64,000 bases of DNA, taken from Agromyces sp. H66 (GTDB lineage: Bacteria > Actinomycetota > Actinomycetes > Actinomycetales > Microbacteriaceae). The translations under genes were made by a program, and so were the position numbers. This document shows positions 43,710-52,698 of the stretch, piece by piece. The stretch spans positions 248,001 to 312,000 of the forward strand of contig NZ_SJZG01000005.1 of assembly GCF_004959775.1 (NCBI RefSeq), read 5' to 3'. The first letter of the stretch is position 1; each line of letters opens with the position of its first letter. The notes beneath the pieces were generated by a model. That model was not told the DNA's origin. It was given only the letters and a program-made list of their open reading frames with translations, and searched no databases.

Positions 43710-43879
43710 GGACCCATGGTAGGAACATCCACCCGGCCGCACTGGGGAATCACCCATGCGACTGATGCCTCGTGACGGTGCCGCTCGCTAGGGTGGCCAT
43801 GAGGCGGCACGACCGCCGGGGCCGGGCGGGGCGCGGCCCACCGCGGCTCCACGCTCGCCCCACGACGTGAGGAGCACGT

Positions 43880-44776
43880 ATGGCCGGCGGCATCCCGATC
43901 GTGATCGAGGGGCTCAGCAAGCAGTTCGGCCCGGTCACCGCCGTCGACGACCTCAGCTTCACGGTGGAGCCGGGCCGGGTGACGGGCTTCCTCGGCCCGA
44001 ACGGCGCCGGCAAGACGACGACGTTGCGCGTGCTGCTCGGGCTCGTGCGGGCGACGGCCGGCACGGCGACGTTCGGGGGCACCGCCTACCACGACCTGCC
44101 GCGGCCCCTCGAGACGGTGGGGGCCGCGCTCGAGGCGACCTTCCACCCCGGTCGCACGGCGCGGAACCACCTGAAGGTGTACGCCACGGCGGCGGGGCTG
44201 CCGGTCGAACGCGTGCAGCAGGTGCTCGAGATGGTCGGCATCGCCGAATTCGCCGACCGGCGGGTCGGCGGGTACTCGCTCGGCATGCGGCAGCGCCTGT
44301 CGCTCGCGTACACGCTCATCGGCGATCCGGGGGTGTTCGTGCTCGACGAGCCCATCAACGGGCTCGACCCCGAGGGCATCAAGTGGATCCGCGGCTTCCT
44401 GCAGTCGCTCGCCCGCGAGGGGCGCACGGTACTCGTGAGCTCGCACCTGCTGAGCGAGGTGCAGCAGAGCGTCGACGACGTGGTGATCATCTCGAAGGGG
44501 CGGCTCGTCAAGAGCGGCACGCTCACGAGCCTCGAACTCGAGGCGGCACCGCGCACGATCGTCGACTCCCCCGATCGCGAGAAGCTCTCCGAGGCCCTCG
44601 ACGAGGCCGGGCTCGAGTATACCGAGGGCCGCGGCGGCTTCATCGTCGACGAGCCCGACCCCGGCCGGGTCGGCCATGCCGCGTTCCTCGGCGGCGTCGA
44701 GCTGAGCGCCCTGCATCGATTGAAGTCGGGGCTCGAGGAGTCGTTCCTCTCGCTGGTGGGCGGGGGTGAGGAGTGA
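43880..44776 (+). CDS. ABC transporter ATP-binding protein (exporter type)
   Basis: This 298-residue ATPase has Walker A GPNGAGKTT (about 35-43), signature YSLGMRQRLSLA and Walker B VFVLDEPINGLDPEG, as in ABC-2 exporters of the BcrA/NatA group. GAGGAG precedes the ATG by 5 nt. A TAGGGT box at about 43791 may be the -10 of a leadered transcript. It is coupled to its permease by a GTGATG junction. The substrate is unknown; lantibiotic or peptide resistance and general efflux are both possible. Confidence 0.92.
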   Translation: MAGGIPIVIEGLSKQFGPVTAVDDLSFTVEPGRVTGFLGPNGAGKTTTLRVLLGLVRATAGTATFGGTAYHDLPRPLETVGAALEATFHPGRTARNHLKVYATAAGLPVERVQQVLEMVGIAEFADRRVGGYSLGMRQRLSLAYTLIGDPGVFVLDEPINGLDPEGIKWIRGFLQSLAREGRTVLVSSHLLSEVQQSVDDVVIISKGRLVKSGTLTSLELEAAPRTIVDSPDREKLSEALDEAGLEYTEGRGGFIVDEPDPGRVGHAAFLGGVELSALHRLKSGLEESFLSLVGGGEE

Positions 44777-45609
44777 TGTCGTTCCTCCGCTCGATCGCGT
44801 CCGAGTTCCAGAAGGTGTTCACGACCCGCATGTGGTGGCTGCTCGCGCTGCTGCTCGTCGCCTACGTCCTCACGCTCGCCGGCGGCTTCGGCGCGTTCCT
44901 CGGATGGGTCGTGCGCAATCCCGAGGCCGCGGCGGCCACCGGCGGCAACACGGCCGTTCCTCCCGGGGTCGACCTCCCGTCGCTCATCTACACCTTCGCG
45001 TCGTCGATCGGCTACGTGTTCCCGGTGCTGCTCGGGGCGCTCGCGGTCACCGGCGAGTTCCGGCACCGCACGCTCTCGCCCACGTTCCTCGCCGAGCCGC
45101 ACCGCTCGGTCGTGCTCGGCGGCAAGTTCGTGTCGCAGCTCGTCGTCGGCGCCGGCTTGGGCGTCGCCGCCTTCGCCACCTCGGTCGGCGCCGGGGCCGC
45201 GGCGCTCGCGGCGTTCGATCTCGACACGGGCCTAGACCAGAGCGACACGTGGGCGCTCATCGGTCGCGGCGTGCTCGCGATGGCGCTGTGGGGCGCGATC
45301 GGGGTGGGCCTCGGAGCGCTCGTGCCGAACCAGGTGGCCGCGATCGTCATCGTCATCGCGTTCACGCAGTTCGTCGAGCCGATCCTCCGGCTCGCGGCAT
45401 CCTTCAGCGACGTCACCGCGAGCATCGGCAGGTTCCTCCCCGGCGCCGCGAGCGACGCCCTGGTCGGCGCCTCGATCTACAGCATGATGTCGGCGGGGTC
45501 GGCGTCGGCGACGCTCGAGTGGTGGCAGGGCGGGCTCGTGCTGCTCGGCATCGCGGTCGTCGCGACCGTGATCGGCGGCGCCACGACGTGGCGGCGGGAC
45601 GTGACCTAG
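44776..45609 (+). CDS. ABC-2 type transporter permease
   Basis: This 277-residue permease has six predicted helices, with the N-terminal SEFQKVFTTRMWWLLALLLVAY pattern of BcrB/NatB-like subunits and a large loop containing VTGEFRHRTLSPTFLAEP. The stop of the ATPase gene overlaps this start; an in-frame GTG at 44773 is an alternative start. A regulator-like HTH_42 gene begins 2 bp after its stop. Confidence 0.9.
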   Translation: MSFLRSIASEFQKVFTTRMWWLLALLLVAYVLTLAGGFGAFLGWVVRNPEAAAATGGNTAVPPGVDLPSLIYTFASSIGYVFPVLLGALAVTGEFRHRTLSPTFLAEPHRSVVLGGKFVSQLVVGAGLGVAAFATSVGAGAAALAAFDLDTGLDQSDTWALIGRGVLAMALWGAIGVGLGALVPNQVAAIVIVIAFTQFVEPILRLAASFSDVTASIGRFLPGAASDALVGASIYSMMSAGSASATLEWWQGGLVLLGIAVVATVIGGATTWRRDVT

Positions 45610-45611
45610 CG

Positions 45612-46715
45612 GTGGACCTCGACGCGCTCCGAGCCCTCAGGTTGCGGGTGCAGGGTCTGCGGGCTCCGTTCGACGCCTCCGCGCCCGAGGTGGTGCGGCG
45701 GTTCGTCGCGGTGCAGGCGCAGGAGTACCTGCCGTCGCAGTGGGGGCTGGCCCAGCGCGTTGCCGACGATCGGCGACCGGATGCCGCCGCCGTCGCCGCG
45801 GCGATCGATGCGGGCGACATCCTCCGCACGCACGTGCTGCGCCCGACGTGGCACTACGTGCACTCCGCCGACGCCCGATGGCTCCTGGAGCTCTCGACCG
45901 AGCGCGTCCACAAGCAGAACGCCCTGTACTACCGCCGCACGGGCGTCGAGGGCGAGGTCGCGACTCGCGGTCTCGACGTGCTCGCCGAGACGCTCGCCGG
46001 CGGCCATCGGACTCGCGCCGAACTGGCGGCAGCGCTCGAGGCCGCCGGCACGCCGTTCACCGGCATCGCGTTCACCTACCTGCTCATGCTCGCCGAGCTC
46101 GAGCGCGTGGCGATCAGCGGCACAGGCGTCGGCAAGCAGCGCACCCACGCGGCGTTCGACGAGCGCGTGCCGCCGTCGCCGCCGCGTCCGCGCGGCGAGG
46201 CCCTCGCCGAGCTCGCGGCGCGCTTCATCGCCTCCCGCGGCCCGGTCACCGAACGCGACTTCGCCGCCTGGTCGGGGTTCACGCTCACCGACGCCCGGCG
46301 CGCGTTCGCCGACGCGGCGCACGTCGCCGACGGGCGGCTCGAGACGGTCGAGGTCGACGGCACGCCGCATCACGTCGACGCGGCATCCGAACCGCCGGTG
46401 TCGGATGCCTCGAGGCCGGCGGTCGACCTCCTGCAGGCATACGACGAATACATCATGGGGTACGCGCCACCGCGGTCGTTCCTCCTGCCCGACGAGCTCG
46501 ACACGCTGCACGCGGAGTCCCCGGGGCATGCGCTGCTCATCGACGGCGTCATGGCCGGAAGGTGGGCGCCCGTCGTGCAGACCAGACGCGCCACCATACG
46601 CATCGTCTCGTGGCGGAAGCGGTCGCCTGCGGAGGAACATGCGCTCGCGGCATCCGTCGCCGACCTCGAGCGCTTCCTCGGCGTCCCCGCCTCGGTGGAG
46701 CCGGCCGAGGACTAG
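45612..46715 (+). CDS. HTH_42 (YcaQ/AlkZ-like) winged-helix protein, possible DNA glycosylase
   Basis: This 367-residue protein of the HTH_42 family consists of tandem winged helices. It includes VRRFVAVQAQEYLPSQWGLAQR near the N-terminus and RPTWHYVHSAD soon after. Q35-A-Q37 matches the QxQ catalytic motif of AlkZ-type DNA glycosylases that unhook interstrand crosslinks; YcaQ-type relatives have QxD. It starts at GTG 2 bp after the exporter permease, so it is co-transcribed with an efflux pump. An exporter plus repair enzyme could form a self-resistance pair against an alkylating compound (inference). Confidence 0.85.
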   Translation: MDLDALRALRLRVQGLRAPFDASAPEVVRRFVAVQAQEYLPSQWGLAQRVADDRRPDAAAVAAAIDAGDILRTHVLRPTWHYVHSADARWLLELSTERVHKQNALYYRRTGVEGEVATRGLDVLAETLAGGHRTRAELAAALEAAGTPFTGIAFTYLLMLAELERVAISGTGVGKQRTHAAFDERVPPSPPRPRGEALAELAARFIASRGPVTERDFAAWSGFTLTDARRAFADAAHVADGRLETVEVDGTPHHVDAASEPPVSDASRPAVDLLQAYDEYIMGYAPPRSFLLPDELDTLHAESPGHALLIDGVMAGRWAPVVQTRRATIRIVSWRKRSPAEEHALAASVADLERFLGVPASVEPAED

Positions 46716-46799
46716 CAGTCGCGCGCCCCGCCGGTCGATCAGGCGCGCCGGCGCCGACTCGGAACCCGCCCGCCATTCCCCGCCCGCTACGGTGAATCC

Positions 46800-47180
46800 A
46801 TGGCTGTCATCGCGAGCATCTTCGTCGCCCTCGCCGCGCTCCTGCACGGCTACATCTTCCTCATGGAGAGCGTGTGGTGGACTCGGCCCGCGACGTGGAA
46901 GCGGTTCGGCGTCGCCGACCAGGCGCACGCCGACGCGACCAGGCCCATGGCCTACAACCAGGGGTTCTACAACCTGTTCCTCGGCATCGGCGCGGCCCTC
47001 GGACTGGTCCTGTACTGGGCCGGCGCCGTGGCCGCGGGCACGACGCTCGTGCTGTTCACCACCGCGTTCATGGTGCTCGCCGCGGCCGTGCTCACGACCA
47101 CGGGCCGCGGTTACCTGAGGCCCGCGCTCATCCAGGGAACACTGCCGCTCATCGGCTTCGTGCTGTTCCTGTTCGCCTGA
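46800..47180 (+). CDS. DUF1304 family membrane protein
   Basis: This 126-residue protein has four transmembrane helices and the DUF1304 pattern: LLHGYIFLMESVWWTRPATWKRFG, then AYNQGFYNLFLGIGA. Function is unknown. TACGGT ends 6 nt before the ATG with no Shine-Dalgarno, so it is probably leaderless. Confidence 0.92.
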   Translation: MAVIASIFVALAALLHGYIFLMESVWWTRPATWKRFGVADQAHADATRPMAYNQGFYNLFLGIGAALGLVLYWAGAVAAGTTLVLFTTAFMVLAAAVLTTTGRGYLRPALIQGTLPLIGFVLFLFA

Positions 47181-47202
47181 GTCGGGCGTCGCCCGACGAT
47201 GA

Positions 47203-47574
47203 TCACTCGGCGGGCGACTCGGTGTCGTCGCCGAGCTTGAGCCGATCGATGAGCGCGGCGGCGTGGTTGGTGCTCAGGATGATGCGCGTGAACTCGCCGG
47301 CGTTCAACTCGAGCACGACCGCCTGGCGCTTGCCCTTGATGATGACGAAGTCGGAGCCGCCGTGGTACTTCCACACGCCGACGGCGACGACGAGCGGGAT
47401 CTCGGTGCCTCGCCGACGGATGCCGCGGACCCAGACCCAGGGGTCGTCGGCGATGGTCGCCGACCGGATGTCATCGCGCCGCACCACGATGTCGTCGGAG
47501 CGCAGCGCGAGCGTCTTCTCGGCCGGAGTGAGGTGAACCTCGATCCGATCCGTGTGCACGCGAAGCTGGGCCAT
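47203..47574 (-). CDS. Conserved hypothetical protein, beta-rich (PH-like)
   Basis: This 123-residue protein is predicted to be mostly beta strands (LRVHTDRIEVHLTPAEKTLAL, AVGVWKYHGGSDFVIIKGKRQ) with a C-terminal helix (NHAAALIDRLKLG). That layout resembles small actinobacterial PH-like domains. No function is known. A CAGGAT box ends 6 nt before the ATG at 47574, a weaker version of the leaderless pattern. It is convergent with the DUF1304 gene. Confidence 0.8.
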   Translation of the reverse strand: MAQLRVHTDRIEVHLTPAEKTLALRSDDIVVRRDDIRSATIADDPWVWVRGIRRRGTEIPLVVAVGVWKYHGGSDFVIIKGKRQAVVLELNAGEFTRIILSTNHAAALIDRLKLGDDTESPAE

Positions 47575-47750
47575 GGTTCCATCCTGCCCGAGCCGCGTGC
47601 GACGCGCAGAGTCGCCACCCCACAATGGCGTAACGGTTTCACCCCCTGAGTAGCCCGTGCCCCAACCTGGGTAACGCCTGCTCAGGCGCACGGCACCCCG
47701 GTTCGGCGACGATCGCATGGTCCCGATCCCTGCCGGAAGGAGCACCACGC

Positions 47751-48227
47751 ATGACCCGACCCGCACCACTCAGCGTGCCACTGGCCGCACTCGCACTCGC
47801 GAGCACCCTGCTGCTCTCCGCCTGCGGCGCTGCTGGCGGCGACGAGCGATCGGATGTCGCGGCCGAACCGTCTTCGGTCGACGCGACGACCGAGGCATCC
47901 ACCACCTCGCACGACCACACCACGGAGGACGGCGACTCGGTGGCGTTGCCCGCCGGATGGCCCGAGGACCTCCCGCTCGTCGAGGGCCGGGTGGTCTCCG
48001 CGACCGTGGACGGCACCACCCTCGCGACGTACGTCGCCGTGACCGACCGCGATGCCGCGATGGCCGCGCTCGACGACCTCGAACAGCGCGGCTGGACGCG
48101 CGAGAGCTTCACCGAACTCGGCGCAACCGACTTCATCACCGTGCTCTCGGGGCCCTACGCCCCGACGCTCAACTATCGGGAGAGCTCCTCGGGGAACACG
48201 CTCGCGTACATCCTGACGATGGGCTGA
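47751..48227 (+). CDS. Small secreted lipoprotein
   Basis: This 158-residue protein has a signal peptide and lipobox (LLLSAC), a Ser/Thr/Asp-rich linker, and a compact C-terminal domain (about 65-158) of alternating strands and helices (MAALDDLEQRGWTRESFTEL). No known family is recognised. GGAAGGAG precedes the ATG. It is convergent with hemL. Confidence 0.85.
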   Translation: MTRPAPLSVPLAALALASTLLLSACGAAGGDERSDVAAEPSSVDATTEASTTSHDHTTEDGDSVALPAGWPEDLPLVEGRVVSATVDGTTLATYVAVTDRDAAMAALDDLEQRGWTRESFTELGATDFITVLSGPYAPTLNYRESSSGNTLAYILTMG

Positions 48228-48270
48228 CCCGGCGCCGAGCGCGCCGCTCCCGGGCGACTCGCGTCGAGAT

Positions 48271-49602
48271 TCAGCTCGACGGTCGAGCGGATGCCGCAGC
48301 CCGCGCGGCCCCCTGGAGCGCGCCGATCACGCGGTCGATCGCGGCGTCGTCGTGCGCCGCGGTCACGAACCACGCCTCGAAGACCGACGGCGGCAGCGAG
48401 ACGCCCGCGTCGAGCATCGCGTGGAAGAACGGCGGGTACCGCCACGCCTCCTGGCGCTGGACGCCGGCGTAGTCGCGCACCCCGGCCGACGCCGCCTCCT
48501 CGCCGAACACGAAGCTGAAGAGGTTGCCCGCATGCTGCACGCGGTGGGCGACGCCTTCGGCCGCGAGCGCCTCGGAGACGGCGGTGGAGATGGTCGAGGC
48601 CGCGGCGTCGAGCCGCTCGTACACCGCGGCATCCGCTGCCCTGAGGGTGGCGACGCCCGCGGCGACGGCGACCGGGTTCCCCGACAGGGTGCCCGCCTGG
48701 TACACGGGACCGAGCGGCGCGAGCTGCTGCATGATCTCGGCGCGACCACCGAGCGCGGCCACGGGCATTCCGCCGCCGATGACCTTGCCGAACGTCATGA
48801 GGTCGGGCGTGTACGCGGCGGCCTCGTGCTCGGCCTCCAGGCCCCACCAGCCGGCGCCCGACACGCGGAAGCCCGTGAGCACCTCGTCGGAGATCACGAG
48901 CGCGCCGTGCTCGTGCGCGAGGTCGACGAGGGCGCGGTTGAAGCCCGGCTCGGGCGGCACGACCCCCATGTTCGCCGCGGCGGCCTCGACGATGACCGCG
49001 GCGATGCGGTCGCCGTGCTCGGCGAAGACCAGGCGCAGCGCGTCGAGGTCGTTGTAGGGCACGACGAGCGTGAGCGCGGCGATGGCGGCGGGGACGCCGG
49101 CCGAGCCGGGCAGCGCGAACGTCGCGAGGCCCGACCCGGCCTCGGCGAGAAGCCCGTCTGAGTGACCGTGGTAGTGGCCGGCGAACTTCACGAGCACGTC
49201 GCGCCCGGTGAAGCCGCGGGCGAGGCGAATGGCGCTCATGGTCGCCTCGGTGCCCGTCGACACGAGGCGGAGCTGCTCCACCGGCGCCACGCGTTGTTCG
49301 ACGAGCTCGGCGAGCTCGGTCTCGGCGGGCGTCGAGGCGCCGAACGAAAGACCGCGGCTCGCGGCATCCGTCACCGCCTCGATGACCCGGGGATCGGCGT
49401 GGCCGAGGATCGCCGGACCCCAGCCGGCCACGAGGTCGACGTACTCGCGACCCTCGGCATCGGTGACGTACGGCCCGCGCGCGGAGACGAGGAATCGAGG
49501 CGTGCCGCCCACCGAGCGGAACGCGCGCACGGGCGAGTTCACGCCGCCCGGAATCGCGGCCTGCGCGCGGGCGAAGAGCTCGGCGTTCGTGGCGGCGCTC
49601 AC
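48271..49602 (-). CDS. hemL: Glutamate-1-semialdehyde 2,1-aminomutase
   Basis: This 443-residue PLP enzyme converts glutamate-1-semialdehyde to 5-aminolevulinate, the second step of the C5 heme route. It has the N-terminal [19 protein letters not shown] block, the [13 protein letters not shown]-Asp segment and the Schiff-base Lys in [13 protein letters not shown]. The GTG start overlaps the hemB stop (GTGA). It is the last gene of the heme operon. hemA, which makes its substrate, is not in the window. Confidence 0.96.
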   Translation of the reverse strand: MSAATNAELFARAQAAIPGGVNSPVRAFRSVGGTPRFLVSARGPYVTDAEGREYVDLVAGWGPAILGHADPRVIEAVTDAASRGLSFGASTPAETELAELVEQRVAPVEQLRLVSTGTEATMSAIRLARGFTGRDVLVKFAGHYHGHSDGLLAEAGSGLATFALPGSAGVPAAIAALTLVVPYNDLDALRLVFAEHGDRIAAVIVEAAAANMGVVPPEPGFNRALVDLAHEHGALVISDEVLTGFRVSGAGWWGLEAEHEAAAYTPDLMTFGKVIGGGMPVAALGGRAEIMQQLAPLGPVYQAGTLSGNPVAVAAGVATLRAADAAVYERLDAAASTISTAVSEALAAEGVAHRVQHAGNLFSFVFGEEAASAGVRDYAGVQRQEAWRYPPFFHAMLDAGVSLPPSVFEAWFVTAAHDDAAIDRVIGALQGAARAAASARPSS

Positions 49603-50597
49603 GCGAGGTCCCCGTTGCGGATCCAGCCGGCGAGCTCGGTCGCCCAGTACGTGAGCACGACGTCGGCTCCGGCGCGACGGATGCCGCGCACCGACTCGAT
49701 GACGGCGCGTTTGCGGTCGATCCAGCCGTGCGCCGCGGCGGCCTCGATCATGGCGTACTCCCCCGAGACCTGGTATGCCCACACCGGCACCTCGGATGCC
49801 GCGGCCACGTCGGCGAGCACGTCGAGGTAGCTTCCGGCGGGCTTCACCATGACGATGTCGGCGCCCTCCTCGATGTCGATCATCGCCTCGCGCAACCCCT
49901 CACGGCGGTTACCGGGATCGAGCTGGTACGAGCGGCGGTCGCCCTCGAGGGTCGACTCGACCGCGTCGCGGAACGGGCCGTAGAAGGCCGACGCGTACTT
50001 GGCCGAGTAGGCGAGGATCGCGACATCCGTGAAGTCCTGGTCGTCGAGGGCCTCGCGCACGGCGGCGACCTGGCCGTCCATCATGCCGGAGAGGCCCAGG
50101 AGCTCGGAGCCCGAGCGCGCCTGCTCGAGGGCCATCGCGGAATAGCGCACGAGCGTCGAGTCGTTGTCGACGTGGCCGCGGTCGTCGAGCACCCCGCAGT
50201 GCCCGTGGTCGGTGAACTCGTCGAGGCAGAGGTCGGTCTGAACGAGCAGCCGACCGGCGGATGCCTCGACCGCGACCCTGGTGGCCACGTTCAGGATGCC
50301 GTCGGGGTCGGTCGCGCCCGAGCCGCGCGCGTCACGCTGCTCGGGAACGCCGAACAGCATCACACCGCCGACACCCGCGGCCGCGGCATCCGCCACCGCC
50401 TCGGGAAGGCTCTCGAGCGAGTGCTGGACGACCCCCGGCATCGACGCGATGGGCACCGGGGCGCTCACGCCCTCGCGCACGAAGATCGGCAGCACGAGCT
50501 CGGCCGGATGCAGGCGGGTCTCGGAGACGAGGCGACGCATCGCGGGAGACTCCCGGAGGCGGCGCGGGCGGACGCGGGGCAGGGGCGCGGAACTCAC
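49599..50597 (-). CDS. hemB: Porphobilinogen synthase (delta-aminolevulinate dehydratase)
   Basis: This 332-residue enzyme condenses two 5-aminolevulinates to porphobilinogen. Two active-site lysines are visible (LAYSAKYAS and VMVKPAGSY). The metal loop reads C124-L-D126 with C134 ([14 protein letters not shown]). This is a mixed site: the middle zinc Cys of the classic three-Cys type is Asp. A TAGGCT box ends 6 nt before GTG 50597, so hemB has its own leaderless promoter after a 305-bp gap. It is coupled to hemL. Confidence 0.96.
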   Translation of the reverse strand: MSSAPLPRVRPRRLRESPAMRRLVSETRLHPAELVLPIFVREGVSAPVPIASMPGVVQHSLESLPEAVADAAAAGVGGVMLFGVPEQRDARGSGATDPDGILNVATRVAVEASAGRLLVQTDLCLDEFTDHGHCGVLDDRGHVDNDSTLVRYSAMALEQARSGSELLGLSGMMDGQVAAVREALDDQDFTDVAILAYSAKYASAFYGPFRDAVESTLEGDRRSYQLDPGNRREGLREAMIDIEEGADIVMVKPAGSYLDVLADVAAASEVPVWAYQVSGEYAMIEAAAAHGWIDRKRAVIESVRGIRRAGADVVLTYWATELAGWIRNGDLA

Positions 50598-50603
50598 CCG
50601 AAC

Positions 50604-50609
50604 AGCCTA
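50604..50609 (-). promoter_or_regulatory. Leaderless hemB promoter -10 box
   Basis: TAGGCT on the minus strand is followed by six bases and the GTG start of hemB, the same geometry as 15 other genes in the window. Confidence 0.65.
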
Positions 50610-50648
50610 CGCGCGGCCGGCTGGGCGCACGCCGCTGAGTGATCTCGC

Positions 50649-50716
50649 CGAGCGCGTGCAGATGCGACGAACGCAATTGCATCCGCGTGCGCGCTGGTCG
50701 GATCTGCACGCGCTCG
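50649..50716. repeat. 15-bp perfect inverted repeat between hemD and hemB
   Basis: CGAGCGCGTGCAGAT (649-663) and its exact complement (702-716) are joined, after one mismatch, by CGAC/GTCG (665-668 with 697-700). This gives a long interrupted stem. It may be a terminator or a REP-like element. Confidence 0.75.
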
Positions 50717-50902
50717 CGAGACCGCCCGACGCTCAGGCGCGCTCCGTTCGCGCCGGCGGTCGCGTTCTCGCGTCCCAATGCGTGGCCTGGCTCCGCCGAG
50801 CGTGCAGTCGACGCCCTCGCCGGGGCCACAACTGCACTCTCGACGGGATTGATTCAGGCGCGGATGGGTGAGAGGTCGGGTCTGGGGAACGAGCGAGGGC
50901 CG

Positions 50903-51721
50903 TCAGGCGTTGGCGGTCGCGGCCTCGACGACCGCGTCGATGAGCGACTCCGCGGTGCGCTCGCGTGCGATGACGTCGACGCGCAGGCCCACCGCCGCGG
51001 CATCCTTCTTCGTCTGCGGACCGATCGCGGCGACGAGCGTCGTCTCGGGGATGGGGCCGAGCTGCTGCTGCACCTGCTCGGCGACGCTGCCGGATGTCAC
51101 GAGCACCGCGTTCACGCGGCCGGCGCGCACGTCTTCGACGACCTTCGGCGCGACGGGCACGCCCACGGTGCGGTAGGCGACGACCGCCTCGACGTGGTGA
51201 CCGGCCCTGGCGAGGCCCACCGAGAGGATCTGCTTCGCGATCGCCGAGCGCAGGGCGAGCACGCGGAGCCCGCGCTGCCCACCGGTGGCGGCCTCCCACT
51301 CCTCGAGGAGGCCACGTGCCGAGTTCTCCTCGGAGGGCACGATGTCGGCGCGGTACCCGGCGGCGATCAGCGCCGCGGCCGTGGTCTCGCCGACGGCCGC
51401 CACGAGCGTGTTGTCGGGGATCACGGCGCCGTACGACGACAGCACGTCGACCGTGGTCGCGCTCGTGACCGTCACCCAGTCGAACTCCCCCGCGGCGAGC
51501 TTGGCGAGCGCCGCCTCGAGAGCGGGCTGGTCGTCGGTCGGGGCGAAGTTGATGAGCGGCGCCACGATCGGCGACGCGCCCCTCGCGCGCAGGGCTGCGG
51601 CCACGCCGTCGCCCCACGGGCCGCCCCGGGGCACGAGCACGCGCCAGCCGGCCAACGGCTTGCCGTCGTGGAAGGGCAGGTTGATGGCACCCGTCAGCGC
51701 TTCCGCTTCGAATTCGCTCAT
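50903..51721 (-). CDS. hemD: Uroporphyrinogen-III synthase
   Basis: This 272-residue protein has two alternating alpha/beta domains: GWRVLVPRGGPWGDGVAAAL at the start, WVTVTSATTVDVLSSYGA, and VNAVLVTSGSVAEQV with IGPQTKKDAAAVGLRVDV near the end. It cyclises and inverts hydroxymethylbilane to uroporphyrinogen III. The sequence is weakly conserved in this family, but the position after hemC (ATGA overlap) makes the call firm. Confidence 0.93.
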   Translation of the reverse strand: MSEFEAEALTGAINLPFHDGKPLAGWRVLVPRGGPWGDGVAAALRARGASPIVAPLINFAPTDDQPALEAALAKLAAGEFDWVTVTSATTVDVLSSYGAVIPDNTLVAAVGETTAAALIAAGYRADIVPSEENSARGLLEEWEAATGGQRGLRVLALRSAIAKQILSVGLARAGHHVEAVVAYRTVGVPVAPKVVEDVRAGRVNAVLVTSGSVAEQVQQQLGPIPETTLVAAIGPQTKKDAAAVGLRVDVIARERTAESLIDAVVEAATANA

Positions 51722-52698
51722 CGCGACTCCTCAGGTGGTGCAAGTTCGGCGGCGCCATTGCCGAGGAGTTCCGCGACGACCCGATCGGCGACGTCGCGTG
51801 CCGCATCCGCCAGATCGGCGGCCGAGCGGCTGTCGGGGGTCGCGGCGTGCGAGCTCGTCAGCCTCCGCGTCCCGTCGGCACTGTACACGTTCGCGCTGAG
51901 GAACAGAAGTTCGTCGTCGACGAACGCGGTCACGCCGACCGGTGCCGCGCAGCCGGCCTCGAGTCCCGCGAGCACGAGACGTTCGGCGAGGGCCGTGGCC
52001 CGGCTCGTACCGTGGTCGATGGATTCGAGGGCGCGTTCCAGTGCGCGGTCACCGCGCTCGCGCCGCACCTCGATGGCGAGCGCGCCCTGTCCGGCGGCGG
52101 TGGGCCACTCGTCGAGCGAGAGCAGTTCGGTCGCGGCATCCGCTCGACCGAGGCGGCCGAGGCCCGCGGCGGCGAGCAGCACGGCGTCGAGTTCGCCCGA
52201 CTCGACCTTGGCGAGGCGCGTGTCGACGTTGCCGCGGATGTCGACGGGGGTGACATCGGGCCGCGCCGCACGCAGCTGCGCGATGCGGCGGGGAGACCCG
52301 GTGCCGATGCGCGCACCCTCGGGCAGGGTCGCGAGCGTGAGGCCGTCGCGGGCGCAGAGCGCGTCCCGGGCGTCGGCGCGCTTCGGCACCGCCCCGAGGC
52401 GCAGGCCCGGGTGCTCGGCGGTCGGCAGGTCCTTCAGCGAGTGCACCACGACGTCGCACTCGCCGCGCAGGAGCGCCTCGCGCAGTGCGGCGGCGAACAC
52501 GCCGGTGCCGCCGAGCGAGGCGAGCGACGCGCGCGACGTGTCGCCCTCCGTCGTCACCGGCACGAGCTCGACCTGCGCCTTCGCGGCCTTCGCGATGCGC
52601 TCGGCCACCTGCGTGGTCTGCGCCATCGCGAGGGCGCTCGCACGGGTGCCCACTCGGATCGTGCCCGCCGTGCCCGCCGTGCCCGCCGCGCGGCTCAC
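51718..52698 (-). CDS. hemC: Hydroxymethylbilane synthase
   Basis: This 326-residue porphobilinogen deaminase has IRVGTRASALAMAQT at the start, VVHSLKDLPT, the cofactor-loop RIGTGSPRRIAQLRA, DIRGNVDTRLAK and the dipyrromethane-binding Cys in LEAGCAAPVGV. It assembles the linear tetrapyrrole. The GTG start overlaps the hemH stop (GTGA). The first codons contain three exact 9-bp tandem repeats (52660-52686) encoding alternating Ala-Gly-Thr. Confidence 0.96.
   Translation of the reverse strand: MSRAAGTAGTAGTIRVGTRASALAMAQTTQVAERIAKAAKAQVELVPVTTEGDTSRASLASLGGTGVFAAALREALLRGECDVVVHSLKDLPTAEHPGLRLGAVPKRADARDALCARDGLTLATLPEGARIGTGSPRRIAQLRAARPDVTPVDIRGNVDTRLAKVESGELDAVLLAAAGLGRLGRADAATELLSLDEWPTAAGQGALAIEVRRERGDRALERALESIDHGTSRATALAERLVLAGLEAGCAAPVGVTAFVDDELLFLSANVYSADGTRRLTSSHAATPDSRSAADLADAARDVADRVVAELLGNGAAELAPPEESR

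Larger units (their letters stand above)
50598..50902. other. 305-bp gap inside the heme operon: hemB promoter and inverted repeat
   Basis: The gap holds the hemB -10 box (50604-50609 on the minus strand) and the inverted repeat at 50649-50716. No convincing gene is seen; the open frames here lack ribosome-binding sites and are shadows of extended neighbours. Confidence 0.6.

Noticed and set aside
52660..52686. Short tandem repeats in hemC as a CRISPR or regulatory array
   Set aside because: Only three contiguous 9-bp units without spacers, in frame in the N-terminal codons; simple slippage repeats.
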